This document shows positions 36,424 to 46,124 of a stretch of DNA of 64,000 nucleotides, piece by piece (the stretch's first letter is position 1; the number at the start of each line of letters is the position of its first letter). Under the pieces are notes generated by a model that was given only the letters and a program-made list of their open reading frames with translations, made no database searches and was not told the DNA's origin. Origin of the DNA: Ardenticatenales bacterium (GTDB taxonomy: Bacteria > Chloroflexota > Anaerolineae > Ardenticatenales > Ardenticatenaceae); contig JACKAZ010000009.1 in NCBI GenBank assembly GCA_020634795.1, forward strand, positions 1 to 64,000, read 5' to 3'. Made by a program: the position numbers and the translations under genes.

Positions 36424-37140
36424 CTACACATCCTGCGCCGAAAGCGCGCTCTCTTCCAACGCCGTCGCGGGGCCGATGAAGGATTCAAAGTTGGTGAGTT
36501 GGCCCGAGACGATGTAGATGATTCGTTCGCAGATGTTTTTGACCCGATCGCCCCACCGCTCCAAGTTGCGTGCGACCCACAGCAGGTAGGTGGCACGCTG
36601 AATCGCGCGGTTGTCGTGCAGCATCACGGCAAACAACTCCTGCAACAGCGCTTCGTTCACCTCGTTGATCATGGCATCTTGATCGGCGACCTGCCGTGCT
36701 AGGAGAGGGTCGTGGTTGACGTAAGCATCCATCGCCCCCCGCAGCATGGCGCGGCCCGTCTTCGCCATTGCTTCGAAATCGTGCAAGGGCATCAAGGCAG
36801 GCTCGCGGTTCAGACGCAACGCCAAGACGCCGATACCCGCCGCGTGATCGGCCATCCGTTCCAAGTTGGTCGCCACCGAGATAGCGGCAGCCACCCGCCG
36901 CATGTCTCCTGCCGTCGGCTGCTGCGTCGCGAAGAGTTGGTAGGCCTGCTCCTCGATGTCGTAACGTAGTTGGTTGATACGCTCGTCCCCCTCCACAACC
37001 CGACGCGCGATACCGCTGTCACGCTCCAGCAAGGATCGCAGGGCAAGGCCCAGCGCATTATCGGCCAAGCTGCCCAAACGCAGAATGCGATTGTCCAGCC
37101 GATTCAGTTCGTAATCAAATTGTGGACGCGTGGAGCCCAT
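36424..37140 (-). CDS. phoU: Phosphate signalling protein PhoU
   Basis: The 238-residue all-helical protein has the duplicated three-helix bundle of PhoU, with metal-site motifs NLERMADHA in the first half and NLERWGDRVKNI in the second. It moderates PhoR/PhoB-type phosphate signalling and Pst uptake. No pst or phoR gene lies in the window. A possible PhoP box (37224-37240) lies about 85 bases upstream. Confidence 0.94.
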   Translation of the reverse strand: MGSTRPQFDYELNRLDNRILRLGSLADNALGLALRSLLERDSGIARRVVEGDERINQLRYDIEEQAYQLFATQQPTAGDMRRVAAAISVATNLERMADHAAGIGVLALRLNREPALMPLHDFEAMAKTGRAMLRGAMDAYVNHDPLLARQVADQDAMINEVNEALLQELFAVMLHDNRAIQRATYLLWVARNLERWGDRVKNICERIIYIVSGQLTNFESFIGPATALEESALSAQDV

Positions 37141-37223
37141 CTGCTATCCCTGCACCTTTCTCTACGGGAGGTCGCGCCATCGATCTTTCATCGACCGATA
37201 ACGGTATACGATAGCATGATGGC

Positions 37224-37240
37224 TGTTAAGCGACCGTTAA
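37224..37240 (-). promoter_or_regulatory. Possible PhoP-box direct repeat upstream of phoU
   Basis: On the minus strand the sequence is TTAACG-GTCGC-TTAACA, two hexamers spaced by five bases, matching the Bacillus PhoP consensus (TTAACA, 11-bp period). It lies about 85 bases before the phoU start, with TATCGT/TATACC-like -10 candidates between. Confidence 0.45.
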
Positions 37241-37262
37241 CCGATCCTTATGATCTCTTAAT

Positions 37263-37300
37263 AACGCAGAACGCAGAACGCAGAACGCAGAACGCAGAAG
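37263..37300. repeat. Heptamer array (AACGCAG)
   Basis: About five AACGCAG units occur in a row, directly followed by the 81-bp tandem repeat that itself starts with the heptamer. Confidence 0.9.
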
Positions 37301-37452
37301 CGATGGGGCTGGCTCTGGGGTGGGTGGGCGCCGAGGTTGCTGCTTGTTTTGAAGTCGACGTTGTAACGCAGAACGCAGAAGCGATGGGGCTGGCTCTGGG
37401 GTGGGTGGGCGCCGAGATTGCTGCTTGTTTTGAAGTCGACGTTGTAACGCAG
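37291..37452. repeat. 81-bp tandem repeat, two units
   Basis: Units at 37291-37371 and 37372-37452 differ at one position (GAGGTTG versus GAGATTG). Each contains GCGATGGGGCTGGCTCTGGG and GAAGTCGACGTTGTAACGC. Confidence 0.9.
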
Positions 37453-37510
37453 AACGCAGAACGGAACACCAACGCAGAGCAAGCAGACGCAGCTTTACTC
37501 CTACACGCCT

Positions 37511-37572
37511 GAACTCATTAAACTCATTAAACTCATTAAACTCATTAAACTCATCAAACTCATCAAACTCCC
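37511..37572 (-). repeat. Nonamer array overlapping the stop of the DapA-family gene
   Basis: Six to seven units of AACTCATTA type on the plus strand read GAGTTTGAT in gene direction. The TGA stop at 37565-37563 lies inside the array. Confidence 0.9.
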
Positions 37573-38519
37573 GCACCACGGACGCGCGGATCGCCTGACA
37601 CGGTGGCCGACCGGTTGGCGGCGATCCACTCCCGCACCACGACCGCGCGGATCACCTCGCGGGCCTCGTCGCTGGGGGGGCGCAGCGGAAGGCGCGGCGG
37701 GCCACCGGCATAGCCCCGCGCTTCGATGCCCGCCTTCCAGCCGCCGATTCCGTACCGTCCGATCTCCGCGACCAAACGTCGCAAGTTCGACGCGATTTCG
37801 GCGAGGGAGGTGCCGTCGCCCGCTTGCGCGGCACGTAGCAGCGCCAGCGACGCTTCGGGCGCCACGTTGGCGGCGGCAAGGATCAGGCCCTCGGTCCAGC
37901 CGCTCTGCAAAAAGGCGGGCGCGGCAATGGGCGAGCCGCTGAGTAGGACGAAGGCCTCGCCCGCCGAGGCATCGGCGTAGGCCGCTGCCAGCGCCGCGTC
38001 GGCGCCGCTGTTCTTCATCCCCACCACGTTGGGGTGGGCGGCCAATGCGGCCACCACCTCGGCAGGGATTGTAACACCGGTGATGGCGGGGACGCTGTAA
38101 AGCAGGATCGGGATCGGGCTGTCGTCCGCCACGGCGCGGTAATGGGCGATCAGTGCCTCGGCGGTCATCGCTTTTTGGTAGTAGTTGGGGGTGACGACCA
38201 ACGCCGCATCCGCCCCTGCCCGCCCCGCCGCGATACATTCGCCTATCGTCTGGCGCGTGCCCGCCAGCCCCGTGCCAGCCAGCAAGAAGCCCGTTTCCGG
38301 CAGGGCGCGGCGGGCGACCTGCAGCACCACGGCCCGCTCGAATTCCGACAGATGGACCTGCTCGCCGGTCGAGCCGAGCAGCAAGAGTGACAGCCCGAGT
38401 TCGTGGAACCACGCCACGTTGCGGGCCAAGCCTTCATGGTCGATGTCGCCATTGGCCGTCATGGGCGTCACCGCTGCGACAAATGCCGTCTTGAGTCGGT
38501 CGTGCAGAGAGCTCGTCAT
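37563..38519 (-). CDS. Dihydrodipicolinate synthase / N-acetylneuraminate lyase family aldolase
   Basis: The 318-residue class I aldolase has the family markers GSTGEQVHLS, the catalytic Lys169 in NVVGMKNS and the Tyr in LLYSVPA. These enzymes act on pyruvate by Schiff base; members include DapA, NAL, HOGA and KDG aldolases. The GSTGE motif fits the superfamily rather than true DapA specifically, so I leave the gene unnamed. The last ~20 residues come from an out-of-frame copy of a short duplication (37568-37592 versus 37629-37652). Confidence 0.82.
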   Translation of the reverse strand: MTSSLHDRLKTAFVAAVTPMTANGDIDHEGLARNVAWFHELGLSLLLLGSTGEQVHLSEFERAVVLQVARRALPETGFLLAGTGLAGTRQTIGECIAAGRAGADAALVVTPNYYQKAMTAEALIAHYRAVADDSPIPILLYSVPAITGVTIPAEVVAALAAHPNVVGMKNSGADAALAAAYADASAGEAFVLLSGSPIAAPAFLQSGWTEGLILAAANVAPEASLALLRAAQAGDGTSLAEIASNLRRLVAEIGRYGIGGWKAGIEARGYAGGPPRLPLRPPSDEAREVIRAVVVREWIAANRSATVSGDPRVRGAGV

Positions 38520-38522
38520 AGA

Positions 38523-39440
38523 TCACGCTCCTGAAGGGAAGGGAAGGTCATGGGTGAGCAGAGGGATGGCACGGGGCAAAAGCTCGAAATCAAGGCAGGC
38601 AGCGACGCTCCCTTCGCCGTCCATGTCCATGCCGATGGGCGGCGTGGATGCTTCGACGCGGACGCGACGGGCGGTGCGGTGGTGGACATCGCTGCGCCGC
38701 AGGTGGGTGCCGCGCAACAGCGTCGGCAACGCGGCGAAGACTGCCGGTTTCGACATGGATTCGACAAGGATCAGATCGAAGCGGCCATCATCGATCTTTC
38801 CGAGCGGGTTGATCGGCAGCCCACGGGCAAAGTACCGTCCGTTCGCCACACTCAAGATGAAGGAGGCCCCTTCGTAAAAGAGCAGATCATCGGCGAAAAC
38901 CCGCATCCGTGGGGCAACGAAGCGCAACAAGGTCTGGATGATCGCGGCCATGAAGGTCCAGGGCCGTTTGCGCGGCGCGCCGTTGACCCGCTGTGCCACC
39001 GCACCGCTCAGCCCCACGCTCGCCACATTGAGGAAATAGCGCTGCACCCCGTCGATCTGCAATGATCCCACATCGATCGGGCGGGGGGCCGCCGTGGCCA
39101 GCCAGCGCAGGGCCGCGTCGGGGGCCAACGGGAGTTGCAAGGTACGTGCAAAGTCGCGGCCCGTGCCGAGCGGCAACAGCCCCAACGCGGGGCGCGGCGC
39201 TGGCAGCGTCATTAACGCTTCGAGTACACTTTGCGTCGTGCCATCGCCCCCCACGGCAATCACCGCGTCATGACCCAACGCTTGGGCCGTGGCCACATGC
39301 GCCGCCACCTCACGCGGCCCTGCCGTGATGTGCGAGGCATAATCGGGGAAATCGCGCTGCAAGTCGGGACGCAAGGTATCGAACAACGCCACGGCATTGC
39401 CCTTCCCCGCGTTCGGGTTCAGGATGAAAGTGACAGGCAT
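38523..39440 (-). CDS. Diacylglycerol kinase family lipid kinase (YegS/DgkB-like)
   Basis: The 305-residue protein begins FILNPNAGKGNA and has the kinase motif AVGGDGTTQ and the LGLLPLGTGRDFAR loop, standard for the DAGK catalytic domain family. It probably phosphorylates a lipid such as diacylglycerol. The gene starts directly after two nonamer units (AAACTCACATG on the minus strand) and is three bases upstream of the aldolase start, so both may share a transcript. Confidence 0.88.
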   Translation of the reverse strand: MPVTFILNPNAGKGNAVALFDTLRPDLQRDFPDYASHITAGPREVAAHVATAQALGHDAVIAVGGDGTTQSVLEALMTLPAPRPALGLLPLGTGRDFARTLQLPLAPDAALRWLATAAPRPIDVGSLQIDGVQRYFLNVASVGLSGAVAQRVNGAPRKRPWTFMAAIIQTLLRFVAPRMRVFADDLLFYEGASFILSVANGRYFARGLPINPLGKIDDGRFDLILVESMSKPAVFAALPTLLRGTHLRRSDVHHRTARRVRVEASTPPIGMDMDGEGSVAACLDFELLPRAIPLLTHDLPFPSGA

Positions 39441-39456
39441 GTGAGTTTGATGAGTA
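39441..39456 (-). repeat. Two nonamer units abutting the lipid kinase ATG
   Basis: On the minus strand ATACTCATCAAACTCAC runs straight into the ATG at 39440, the upstream orientation. Confidence 0.6.
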
Positions 39457-39542
39457 TTGGCGGGCTGGCCTATGATTTGATGGGCTTGGCGGCGTACCGC
39501 TGTGGGTTAGAATAGACGGACTTTCGTCAGAGCGCAATGCGA

Positions 39543-40445
39543 TCAGCGCGTCAAGATGTCGAAGCGACGAGCGGCCTCCGCCAAAAGGTCGATGAAGGCG
39601 CGGGTCGCGTCGTCCGGATCGACCCGCCGTAGGTGCACAACGGCGCTTTTGCGCGTCGGCATTGGCAGATCCGAGAGTGTCAATGCCACCAAACGGCCGG
39701 CAGCCAAATCTTCGGAGACCAGTGTTTTCGTTAGGAAGGCCGCCCCTGCCCCTGCCAACGCCATCTGCAACGCCGTGTCGATCGGCACGTCCCGCACGGG
39801 CGAGGCCACTTCCTCCAAACGCATGTTGAGCCGCTCGGCGGTCGGCCCCCATCGGACGTGCAGCAGCGGCACGGCGCTGGCCGCCAACTCGCCTAACGAC
39901 ATCGGGCCGCGTGTGGCGAGCGGGCTGCGGCTGGCCGTGACCAAGAGCAGCGGTTCCTCGAAGCGCAGCACTCGCACCACATCGGCCACATCGACGGGCC
40001 ACGCTACCAAGCCGACCTTCACCACGCCATCGCGCAACATGTCGACGATTTGGCGGCTATGCGCACTCCGGATAAACAGTTCCGCGTGGGGATAGAGCCG
40101 CGTGAAGCGGGCCACCGTGTTGGCCAAGAATCCGCCCGTCAACGATTCAATCGCCCCTACCGTCACGCGGCCCCCTCTGCCGCTTTGCGTGGCCAGCGCC
40201 GCCTCCTGCCCTTCGCGCAGCAGCAGCAGAGCGCGACGTGCGTAGGGGAGGTAGCTGCTGCCGAGCGGGGTCAGCGCTACCTGTCGCCCGCCGCGCTCGA
40301 AGAGCGGGCCGCCGACCTCCTCCTCCAGCGCCTGAATGCGTGCGCTGATGGTCGGCTGAGCGATGCGCAACGTCTGGGCCGCACGACTGAACGTTCCTGC
40401 TCGTTCGATCTGGTCGAACGCTTCCAGTTGATCGGTCGTAATCAT
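39543..40445 (-). CDS. LysR-family transcriptional regulator
   Basis: The 300-residue protein has an N-terminal winged helix-turn-helix (FSRAAQTLRIAQPTISARIQ, residues ~19-38) and a C-terminal effector domain. The ATG at 40445 with CAGGA upstream is better than the in-frame TTG two codons earlier. It is transcribed away from acnA; control of acnA is possible but only inferred. Confidence 0.9.
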   Translation of the reverse strand: MITTDQLEAFDQIERAGTFSRAAQTLRIAQPTISARIQALEEEVGGPLFERGGRQVALTPLGSSYLPYARRALLLLREGQEAALATQSGRGGRVTVGAIESLTGGFLANTVARFTRLYPHAELFIRSAHSRQIVDMLRDGVVKVGLVAWPVDVADVVRVLRFEEPLLLVTASRSPLATRGPMSLGELAASAVPLLHVRWGPTAERLNMRLEEVASPVRDVPIDTALQMALAGAGAAFLTKTLVSEDLAAGRLVALTLSDLPMPTRKSAVVHLRRVDPDDATRAFIDLLAEAARRFDILTR

Positions 40446-40762
40446 CGGCAAATCCTGTTTCTATCGCGTTTACTATTGATTATTACGATGACAAGTATAG
40501 CGGAAAGCCCCTTGTCAAAACAACCACTCTCCCGTATCCTAAAGTGGAGAATAGAGAATAGAGACTGGCGAGATGCTGGGAACTGTTTCACCGCTCAGCC
40601 ATTGCGGATCGAGAATCGAGCATCGACTCACATGGCCATTTCAAGGCGTTGTGATGCCGCCCATGCACCAAGTACCATGCACCAAACGGCATGGCAACAG
40701 AAAATTCAACAGCCCGACCCCGCCACGAAACGCCCAAACACGCAACACGAAAGGATCCCTAA
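40446..40762. other. LysR-acnA intergenic region
   Basis: The 317-bp divergent gap contains heptamer units near 40547-40572 (GAGAATA, upstream orientation for the LysR gene) and CACCAAG/CACCATG-type units near 40660-40690 (upstream orientation for acnA). It should also hold both promoters, which I could not place. Confidence 0.6.
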
Positions 40763-43468
40763 ATGAAAGCGCAATTCGACTACTTCAAGGCACGTGACAC
40801 GATAGAAACGAGCTATGGCCCGGCCCTGATCTATCGGCTCAGCGCCCTCTCGGACATTGCCGACATCGACCGCCTCCCCTTTTCGATCAAAATCATGTTG
40901 GAGCAGGCGCTGCGCCAAGTCGACGACTTTGAGGTGACGCAAGAAAATGTGCGCCAAATCGCGCAGTGGGATGGCTCGGCCTCCGATGTCGAAATCCCCT
41001 ACAAGCCGGCCCGCGTGATTCTGCAGGATTTTACCGGCGTGCCTGCGGTGGTCGATCTGGCCGCGCTGCGCACCGCCATGGCCGAGCTGGGCGGCGATCC
41101 GGAACGGATCAATCCGCTGGTACCGGTCGATCTGGTCATCGATCATTCGGTGCAGGTCGATATGTTCGGCACGGAGATGGCGCTCTTCTTCAACGCCGAG
41201 AAAGAATTCGAGCGTAACCGCGAGCGCTATGAGTTCTTGCGCTGGGGGCAGAGCGCGTTTGACAACTTCTCGGTGGTGCCGCCTGCCACCGGCATCGTCC
41301 ACCAAGTCAACCTCGAATATCTGGCGAAAGGGGTGCAGATGCGTGAAGTCGATGGCACGCTTTATGCCTATCCCGATACGCTGGTTGGCACCGACAGCCA
41401 TACGACGATGATCAATGGTCTGGGCGTGGTGGGTTGGGGCGTGGGCGGCATCGAGGCCGAAGCGGTGATGCTCGGTCAGCCCATCTACATGCTGTTGCCG
41501 CAGGTGACCGGTTTCAAAATTACGGGCAAGCTGCCCGACGGGGCGACCGCGACCGATCTGGTGCTGACCGTGACGCAGATGTTGCGTGCGCATGGCGTGG
41601 TGGGCCGCTTCGTCGAATTCTACGGCCCGGGGCTGGGCCAACTCAGCTTGGCCGACCGGGCGACGATTGCCAATATGGCGCCCGAATATGGCGCAACGAT
41701 GGGCTTCTTCCCGATTGACGACGAAACGTTGCGCTACATGCGCAATACCGGTCGGGACGAAAAGTTGGTCTCCCTGGTGGAACAGTACAGTAAGGCGCAA
41801 GGGTTGTTCCGCACGGACGACACCGCCGACCCGACCTTCACCGACATGCTCGAACTGGACTTGGCCGATGTGGAAGTCAGCCTGGCGGGGCCGAAGCGGC
41901 CCCAAGACCGCGTCGCCCTGTCCAACATGAAGGCCGACTTCAACCAGACCCTGACCGCGCCCAAGGGCAACCGCGGCTTTGGGCTGTCGACAGAGATGCT
42001 CGATAACGAAGGGATCGTGGCGCTGGCATCGGGTGATATCCCCGTCGAGCATGGCTTCGTGGCGATCGCCGCCATCACCAGTTGCACCAACACCTCCAAC
42101 CCATCGGTGATGGTCGGCGCGGGGCTGCTGGCGAAAAAGGCGGTGGAAGCGGGGCTGAGCGTGCCACCCTATGTCAAGACGTCGCTGGCTCCCGGCTCGC
42201 GTGTGGTGACGGAATACCTGAACCAAGCGGGCTTGACCGACTATCTGGACCAACTCGGCTTCAACACGGTCGGTTACGGCTGCACGACCTGTATCGGCAA
42301 CTCTGGCCCGCTGCCCAGCGAAGTGATCGCGGCGGTGGAAGGGGGCGACTTGGTCGCGGCCTCCGTGCTGTCGGGCAACCGCAACTTCGAGGGGCGCATC
42401 AACCCGTATACCCGCGCCAACTTCCTCGCGTCGCCGCCGCTGGTCGTGGCCTACGCGCTGGCCGGCACGGTGGACCGCGACCTGACCCACGAGCCGCTCG
42501 GCGTGAACGACAAGGGGGAAGCGGTCTATCTGCGCGACATCTGGCCCTCGCCGCAAGAGATTTCCGAAGTCGTCGCCTCGTCGGTGACGGCGGAGATGTT
42601 CAAGTCGCAGTACAGCAACGTCTTTGACGGCAACGAGGAATGGAACCAGATCGCCATCGCGGGCGGCGCGCTCTATGACTGGGATGAGCGCTCGACCTAC
42701 ATCCAACTGCCGCCCTTCTTCCAGAATCTCTCGCCGGAACCGGAGGATTTGAGCGATGTCAAGGGCGCACGAGCGCTGCTGCTGCTCGGCGATTCGGTGA
42801 CGACCGACCACATCTCGCCCGCCGGGGCGATCGCGGTCAACAGCCCGGCCGGTCAATATCTGATCGACAACGGCGTGGAGCCACTCGACTTCAACAGCTA
42901 TGGCAGCCGCCGGGGCAACCATGAAGTGATGATGCGTGGGACCTTTGCCAACATCCGGCTGAAGAACCAGATGATCGAAGAAGATGGCCCGAAGGCGATT
43001 CACATCCCATCGGGCGAAATCGCGCCCGTGTGGGATGTGGCGGTCAAATATATGGCCGACGAGACGCCGCTGGTCGTGCTGGCGGGCAAAGAGTACGGCA
43101 CCGGCTCCAGCCGCGACTGGGCGGCGAAGGGAACGTGGCTGCAGAATATCAAAGCGGTCATCGCCGCCAGCTACGAGCGCATCCACCGCTCCAACCTGAT
43201 CGGCATGGGCGTGCTGCCGCTCCAGTTCCTTGAAGGCCAAAGCTGGCAATCGCTGGGCTTGACGGGCTACGAACGGTTCGATATCGAGGGCATCCACAAC
43301 GGGATGGCCCCCAACGAATTGATGACGGTTACGGCCACCCCCCAAGATGGCGGCGAGCCGATCGTCTTTCAAGCCCGTTCGCGGCTCGACACACCGGTGG
43401 AGGTCAACTACTACCACAACGGCGGCATTTTGCACACGGTGTTGCGCAACATGGCGCGCGGCGCATAA
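40763..43468 (+). CDS. acnA: Aconitate hydratase
   Basis: The 901-residue protein is an AcnA/IRP-type aconitase. Its 4Fe-4S ligands are Cys441 ([10 protein letters not shown]), Cys507 and Cys510 ([10 protein letters not shown]), and it has the swivel-domain motif [10 protein letters not shown]. It interconverts citrate and isocitrate in the TCA cycle. The length matches the family (about 890-910). A clear terminator follows. Confidence 0.96.
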   Translation: MKAQFDYFKARDTIETSYGPALIYRLSALSDIADIDRLPFSIKIMLEQALRQVDDFEVTQENVRQIAQWDGSASDVEIPYKPARVILQDFTGVPAVVDLAALRTAMAELGGDPERINPLVPVDLVIDHSVQVDMFGTEMALFFNAEKEFERNRERYEFLRWGQSAFDNFSVVPPATGIVHQVNLEYLAKGVQMREVDGTLYAYPDTLVGTDSHTTMINGLGVVGWGVGGIEAEAVMLGQPIYMLLPQVTGFKITGKLPDGATATDLVLTVTQMLRAHGVVGRFVEFYGPGLGQLSLADRATIANMAPEYGATMGFFPIDDETLRYMRNTGRDEKLVSLVEQYSKAQGLFRTDDTADPTFTDMLELDLADVEVSLAGPKRPQDRVALSNMKADFNQTLTAPKGNRGFGLSTEMLDNEGIVALASGDIPVEHGFVAIAAITSCTNTSNPSVMVGAGLLAKKAVEAGLSVPPYVKTSLAPGSRVVTEYLNQAGLTDYLDQLGFNTVGYGCTTCIGNSGPLPSEVIAAVEGGDLVAASVLSGNRNFEGRINPYTRANFLASPPLVVAYALAGTVDRDLTHEPLGVNDKGEAVYLRDIWPSPQEISEVVASSVTAEMFKSQYSNVFDGNEEWNQIAIAGGALYDWDERSTYIQLPPFFQNLSPEPEDLSDVKGARALLLLGDSVTTDHISPAGAIAVNSPAGQYLIDNGVEPLDFNSYGSRRGNHEVMMRGTFANIRLKNQMIEEDGPKAIHIPSGEIAPVWDVAVKYMADETPLVVLAGKEYGTGSSRDWAAKGTWLQNIKAVIAASYERIHRSNLIGMGVLPLQFLEGQSWQSLGLTGYERFDIEGIHNGMAPNELMTVTATPQDGGEPIVFQARSRLDTPVEVNYYHNGGILHTVLRNMARGA

Positions 43469-43495
43469 ACCGTTCCGTTGGACAGAAGGGCAGTC

Positions 43496-43523
43496 TTTGG
43501 ACTGCCCTTTTTTGTGGGCCACG
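43496..43523 (+). terminator. Rho-independent terminator of acnA
   Basis: AAGGGCAGTC and GACTGCCCTT form a 10-bp stem with loop TTTG, followed by a T-run. Confidence 0.9.
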
Positions 43524-43678
43524 CGCGGTTTGTGGTAGGAAATGGGAGTCCGCTACAGAGCGCGGATCGTGGCTCGGATCAGGTCGGGGAGCAAATGAGG
43601 GCTGAATTATGTAAGATATGGCGTGACCGATTCGATGCGTCTGCCGTTTGCGGCGCGTCGCCACGATAGGAGGCTTGC

Positions 43679-44752
43679 ATGAACCGAGCGACCGCCGATG
43701 TCGCACTGATGCGCCCCGAATTGCCGGTGGGCATCGTGGGCTATGGGGCCTATATCCCCCGCTACCGCATCCGCGCCGAAGCGATCAGCCGGGTTTGGCA
43801 TGGTGATCAGGACGGGGGCGCACCGATCGCGCAGAAGAGCGTGCCTGGCCCCGACGAAGATGTGATTACAATGTCGATCGAGGCCGCCGCCAACGCCCTG
43901 CGGCGCTCCGGCGTGGCAGCCCGCGATGTGCGGGCGGTGTGGGTTGGCTCCGAAAGCCATCCCTACGCGGTCAAACCGACCGGCACCATCGTGGCCGAGG
44001 CGTTGGGCATCGCCAACGCCACGTTGGCCGCCGATCTGGAATTCGCCTGCAAGGCCGGGACCGAAGCGATGCAAGCGGCAACCGCACTCGTTGGCAGCGG
44101 CATGGCCCCCTATGCCTTGGCGATTGGCATGGATACGGCGCAGGGCCGCCCCGGCGATGCGTTGGAACAGAGCGCCGCCGCAGGTGGCGCAGCCTTCCTC
44201 ATGGGCGCGGGTGACGAAGCGATCGCCCTGCTGGAAGGCGCCTATTCTTTCGTCAGCGACACGCCCGATTTCTGGCGGCGCGCCGATCAGCCCTACCCCT
44301 CGCACGGCCACCGCTTTACCGGCGAACCGGCCTACTTCACTCATATCATCGGCGCGGCCCGCGCCCTCATGGGGGCGATGGGGCTGACGCCGAGTGATTT
44401 TTCAGCGGCGATCTTCCATCAACCCAACAGCAAATACCCGCGTCGTGTGGCGAAACAGCTTGGTTTCACCGCCGCACAGATCGCCGAGGGGCTGCTGGCC
44501 CCCGAGATCGGCAACTGTTACGCAGGCTCATCCCCGCTGGGGCTGGCACGGGTGCTGGACAAGGCCCAGCCCGGCGACCGTATCCTCATCGTTTCCTTTG
44601 GCTCCGGTGCCGGCTCGGACGCGCTGGTCTACCATGTGACCGACCGGATCGACGACGCACGAAGACGCGCCCCGTCGACCGACGATTACCTCGCCCGCAA
44701 GCAGTTCGTCGACTACGCCACCTACGCCCGCTGGCGGGGGAAGATACGGTGA
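43679..44752 (+). CDS. Hydroxymethylglutaryl-CoA synthase, archaeal type
   Basis: The 357-residue thiolase-fold enzyme starts VGIVGYGAYIPRYRI and has the nucleophile Cys124 in FACKAGTEA and His247 in AIFHQPN, the layout of archaeal-type HMG-CoA synthase. It condenses acetoacetyl-CoA and acetyl-CoA for the mevalonate pathway. A thiolase and a DUF35 protein follow, as in the archaeal complex where DUF35 bridges both enzymes. FabH-like KAS III is the weaker alternative. AGGAGG lies ahead of the ATG. Confidence 0.88.
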   Translation: MNRATADVALMRPELPVGIVGYGAYIPRYRIRAEAISRVWHGDQDGGAPIAQKSVPGPDEDVITMSIEAAANALRRSGVAARDVRAVWVGSESHPYAVKPTGTIVAEALGIANATLAADLEFACKAGTEAMQAATALVGSGMAPYALAIGMDTAQGRPGDALEQSAAAGGAAFLMGAGDEAIALLEGAYSFVSDTPDFWRRADQPYPSHGHRFTGEPAYFTHIIGAARALMGAMGLTPSDFSAAIFHQPNSKYPRRVAKQLGFTAAQIAEGLLAPEIGNCYAGSSPLGLARVLDKAQPGDRILIVSFGSGAGSDALVYHVTDRIDDARRRAPSTDDYLARKQFVDYATYARWRGKIR

Positions 44753-44784
44753 GGTGCGGGTATGAGGGCGTTGAGGGAGCGGGG

Positions 44785-44806
44785 GGAGTTTTATGAGTTT
44801 TGGGTG
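44785..44806 (+). repeat. Short nonamer array after the HMGS gene
   Basis: GGGGGAGTTTTATGAGTTTTG shows two to three 9-bp units in the downstream orientation. Confidence 0.65.
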
Positions 44807-44811
44807 GCTCT

Positions 44812-44900
44812 GCGTTCGGAGCTTGCCCTGAGCGAAAGCGTTCGAACAGCGGTCCGGAGGAGTAGGATTGTGCGTTGGCTTTCCATTCTCTATTCTCCAC
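44812..44900. repeat. Inverted copy of the 67-bp repeat plus a heptamer array
   Basis: 44812-44877 is a reverse copy of the repeat at 36150-36216. CCATTCTCTATTCTCC at about 44882-44900 is period 7 and in the upstream orientation for the thiolase gene. Confidence 0.75.
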
Positions 44901-44958
44901 ACCCCGTTCGGCGGGCGACCATCTTGATGCCAACCATATTCAGAAGAGTGAGACCCTT

Positions 44959-46122
44959 ATGAAAGAACTCGCCATCATTGGGATCGGACAGACGCCGGTC
45001 GGGGAACATTGGGCGGTAGGGCTGCGCGACTTGGCGACGGAAGCGATTTGGGCCGCTCTGGACGACGCGGGGCTGGATGGGGCGGATGCGCTGTTTGTCG
45101 GCAACATGTTGAGCGGGGAGATGGCGCAGCAGGCCCATCTCGGCGCGCTGATCGCCGACCATGCCGCGCTGGCGGGCATTGAAGCGGTCAAGGTCGAGGC
45201 CGCGTGCGGGGCCGCGGCGGCCGCGTTGCGACAGGCCGTGTTGGCCGTGGGCAGTGGCGCGGCAGAAGTCGCGGTGGCGGTCGGCGTGGAAAAGCTGACA
45301 GAGCAGCCCCCCGCCGACACCACGGCAGCGCTCGCGATGGCCGCCGACGGGGATTACGAGCTGCCGATGGGCCTTTCTTTTGTGGGGGTCGGGGCGCTGT
45401 TGATGCAACGCTATCTCTATGAACACCGCGTGCCGAAAGAGGCCTTCGCCCGCTTCCCGATCCAAGCGCATGACAACGCACAGCACAACCCCCACGCCAT
45501 GTTCCGCAGCCCGATCACGGCCCAACAGTATGCGGACGCGAAAATGATCGCCAGCCCGATCAATCTGCTCGATTCTTCCCCCATCGCCGACGGGGCCGCC
45601 GCCGTGGTGGTGACGACCGCTGAGCGGGCGCGTCGGCTCTCGGATCGCGCGGTGCGGCTGCTGGCCTGCGAGGTCGGCACCGATACGGTCGCCCTGCACG
45701 ACCGCGCCGATCTGCTCTGGCTGAAAGGGGTGGAGCGCTCCACGAAAAAGGCGTTGGCGCGGGCCGGGAAACGCCACGAGGAGATCGACCTCTTCGAGCT
45801 GCACGATGCCTTTTCGGTAATCGCGGCCCTTTCGTTGGAAAGCGCGGGCTTCGCCGAGCGGGGCTGCGGCCTCTGCCACGCCCAGCGGGGCGATTTTGGG
45901 CGCGGGGGGCGGCTACCCATTGCGACGATGGGGGGGCTGAAGGCACGGGGCCACCCCGTGGGTGCGACCGGCCTCTACCAAGTGGTAGAAGCCACGTTAC
46001 AATTGCGCGGGGAAGCCCCAGAGCCGCTGCAAATCCCCGATGCCCGCGTGGCGATGGCGCAGAATATCGGTGGCAGTGGCGCGACGGTGGTCACAACAAT
46101 CTTGGAACGGATGGAGGGCTGA
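44959..46122 (+). CDS. Acetyl-CoA acetyltransferase-type thiolase (archaeal/SCP2-like)
   Basis: The 387-residue protein has the active Cys83 in VEAACGAAAAAL, His282 in ELHDAFS and GGLKARGHPVGATG with the second catalytic His. This is the SCP2-like thiolase found next to archaeal HMGS. It should make acetoacetyl-CoA for the HMGS gene product. It is two bases upstream of the DUF35 gene, so the pair is translationally coupled. Confidence 0.87.
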   Translation: MKELAIIGIGQTPVGEHWAVGLRDLATEAIWAALDDAGLDGADALFVGNMLSGEMAQQAHLGALIADHAALAGIEAVKVEAACGAAAAALRQAVLAVGSGAAEVAVAVGVEKLTEQPPADTTAALAMAADGDYELPMGLSFVGVGALLMQRYLYEHRVPKEAFARFPIQAHDNAQHNPHAMFRSPITAQQYADAKMIASPINLLDSSPIADGAAAVVVTTAERARRLSDRAVRLLACEVGTDTVALHDRADLLWLKGVERSTKKALARAGKRHEEIDLFELHDAFSVIAALSLESAGFAERGCGLCHAQRGDFGRGGRLPIATMGGLKARGHPVGATGLYQVVEATLQLRGEAPEPLQIPDARVAMAQNIGGSGATVVTTILERMEG

Positions 46123-46124
46123 GC

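Larger units (their letters stand above)
37141..37562. other. phoU upstream region with repeats
   Basis: The 422-bp gap holds a possible PhoP box (37224-37240), a heptamer array of AACGCAG (37263-37300), an 81-bp tandem repeat (37291-37452) and a nonamer array (37511-37572). No gene is supported. Confidence 0.7.

Noticed and set aside
37226..37579. Minus-strand ORFs with repeated LRSALQRR or CVLRYNVDFKTS segments
   Set aside because: These are translations of the 81-bp tandem and heptamer repeats; no start signals or conserved domain are present.
40706..43522. 938-codon minus-strand ORF opposite acnA
   Set aside because: It is a shadow of the aconitase gene caused by high third-position GC; its product has no domain, while acnA is unambiguous.
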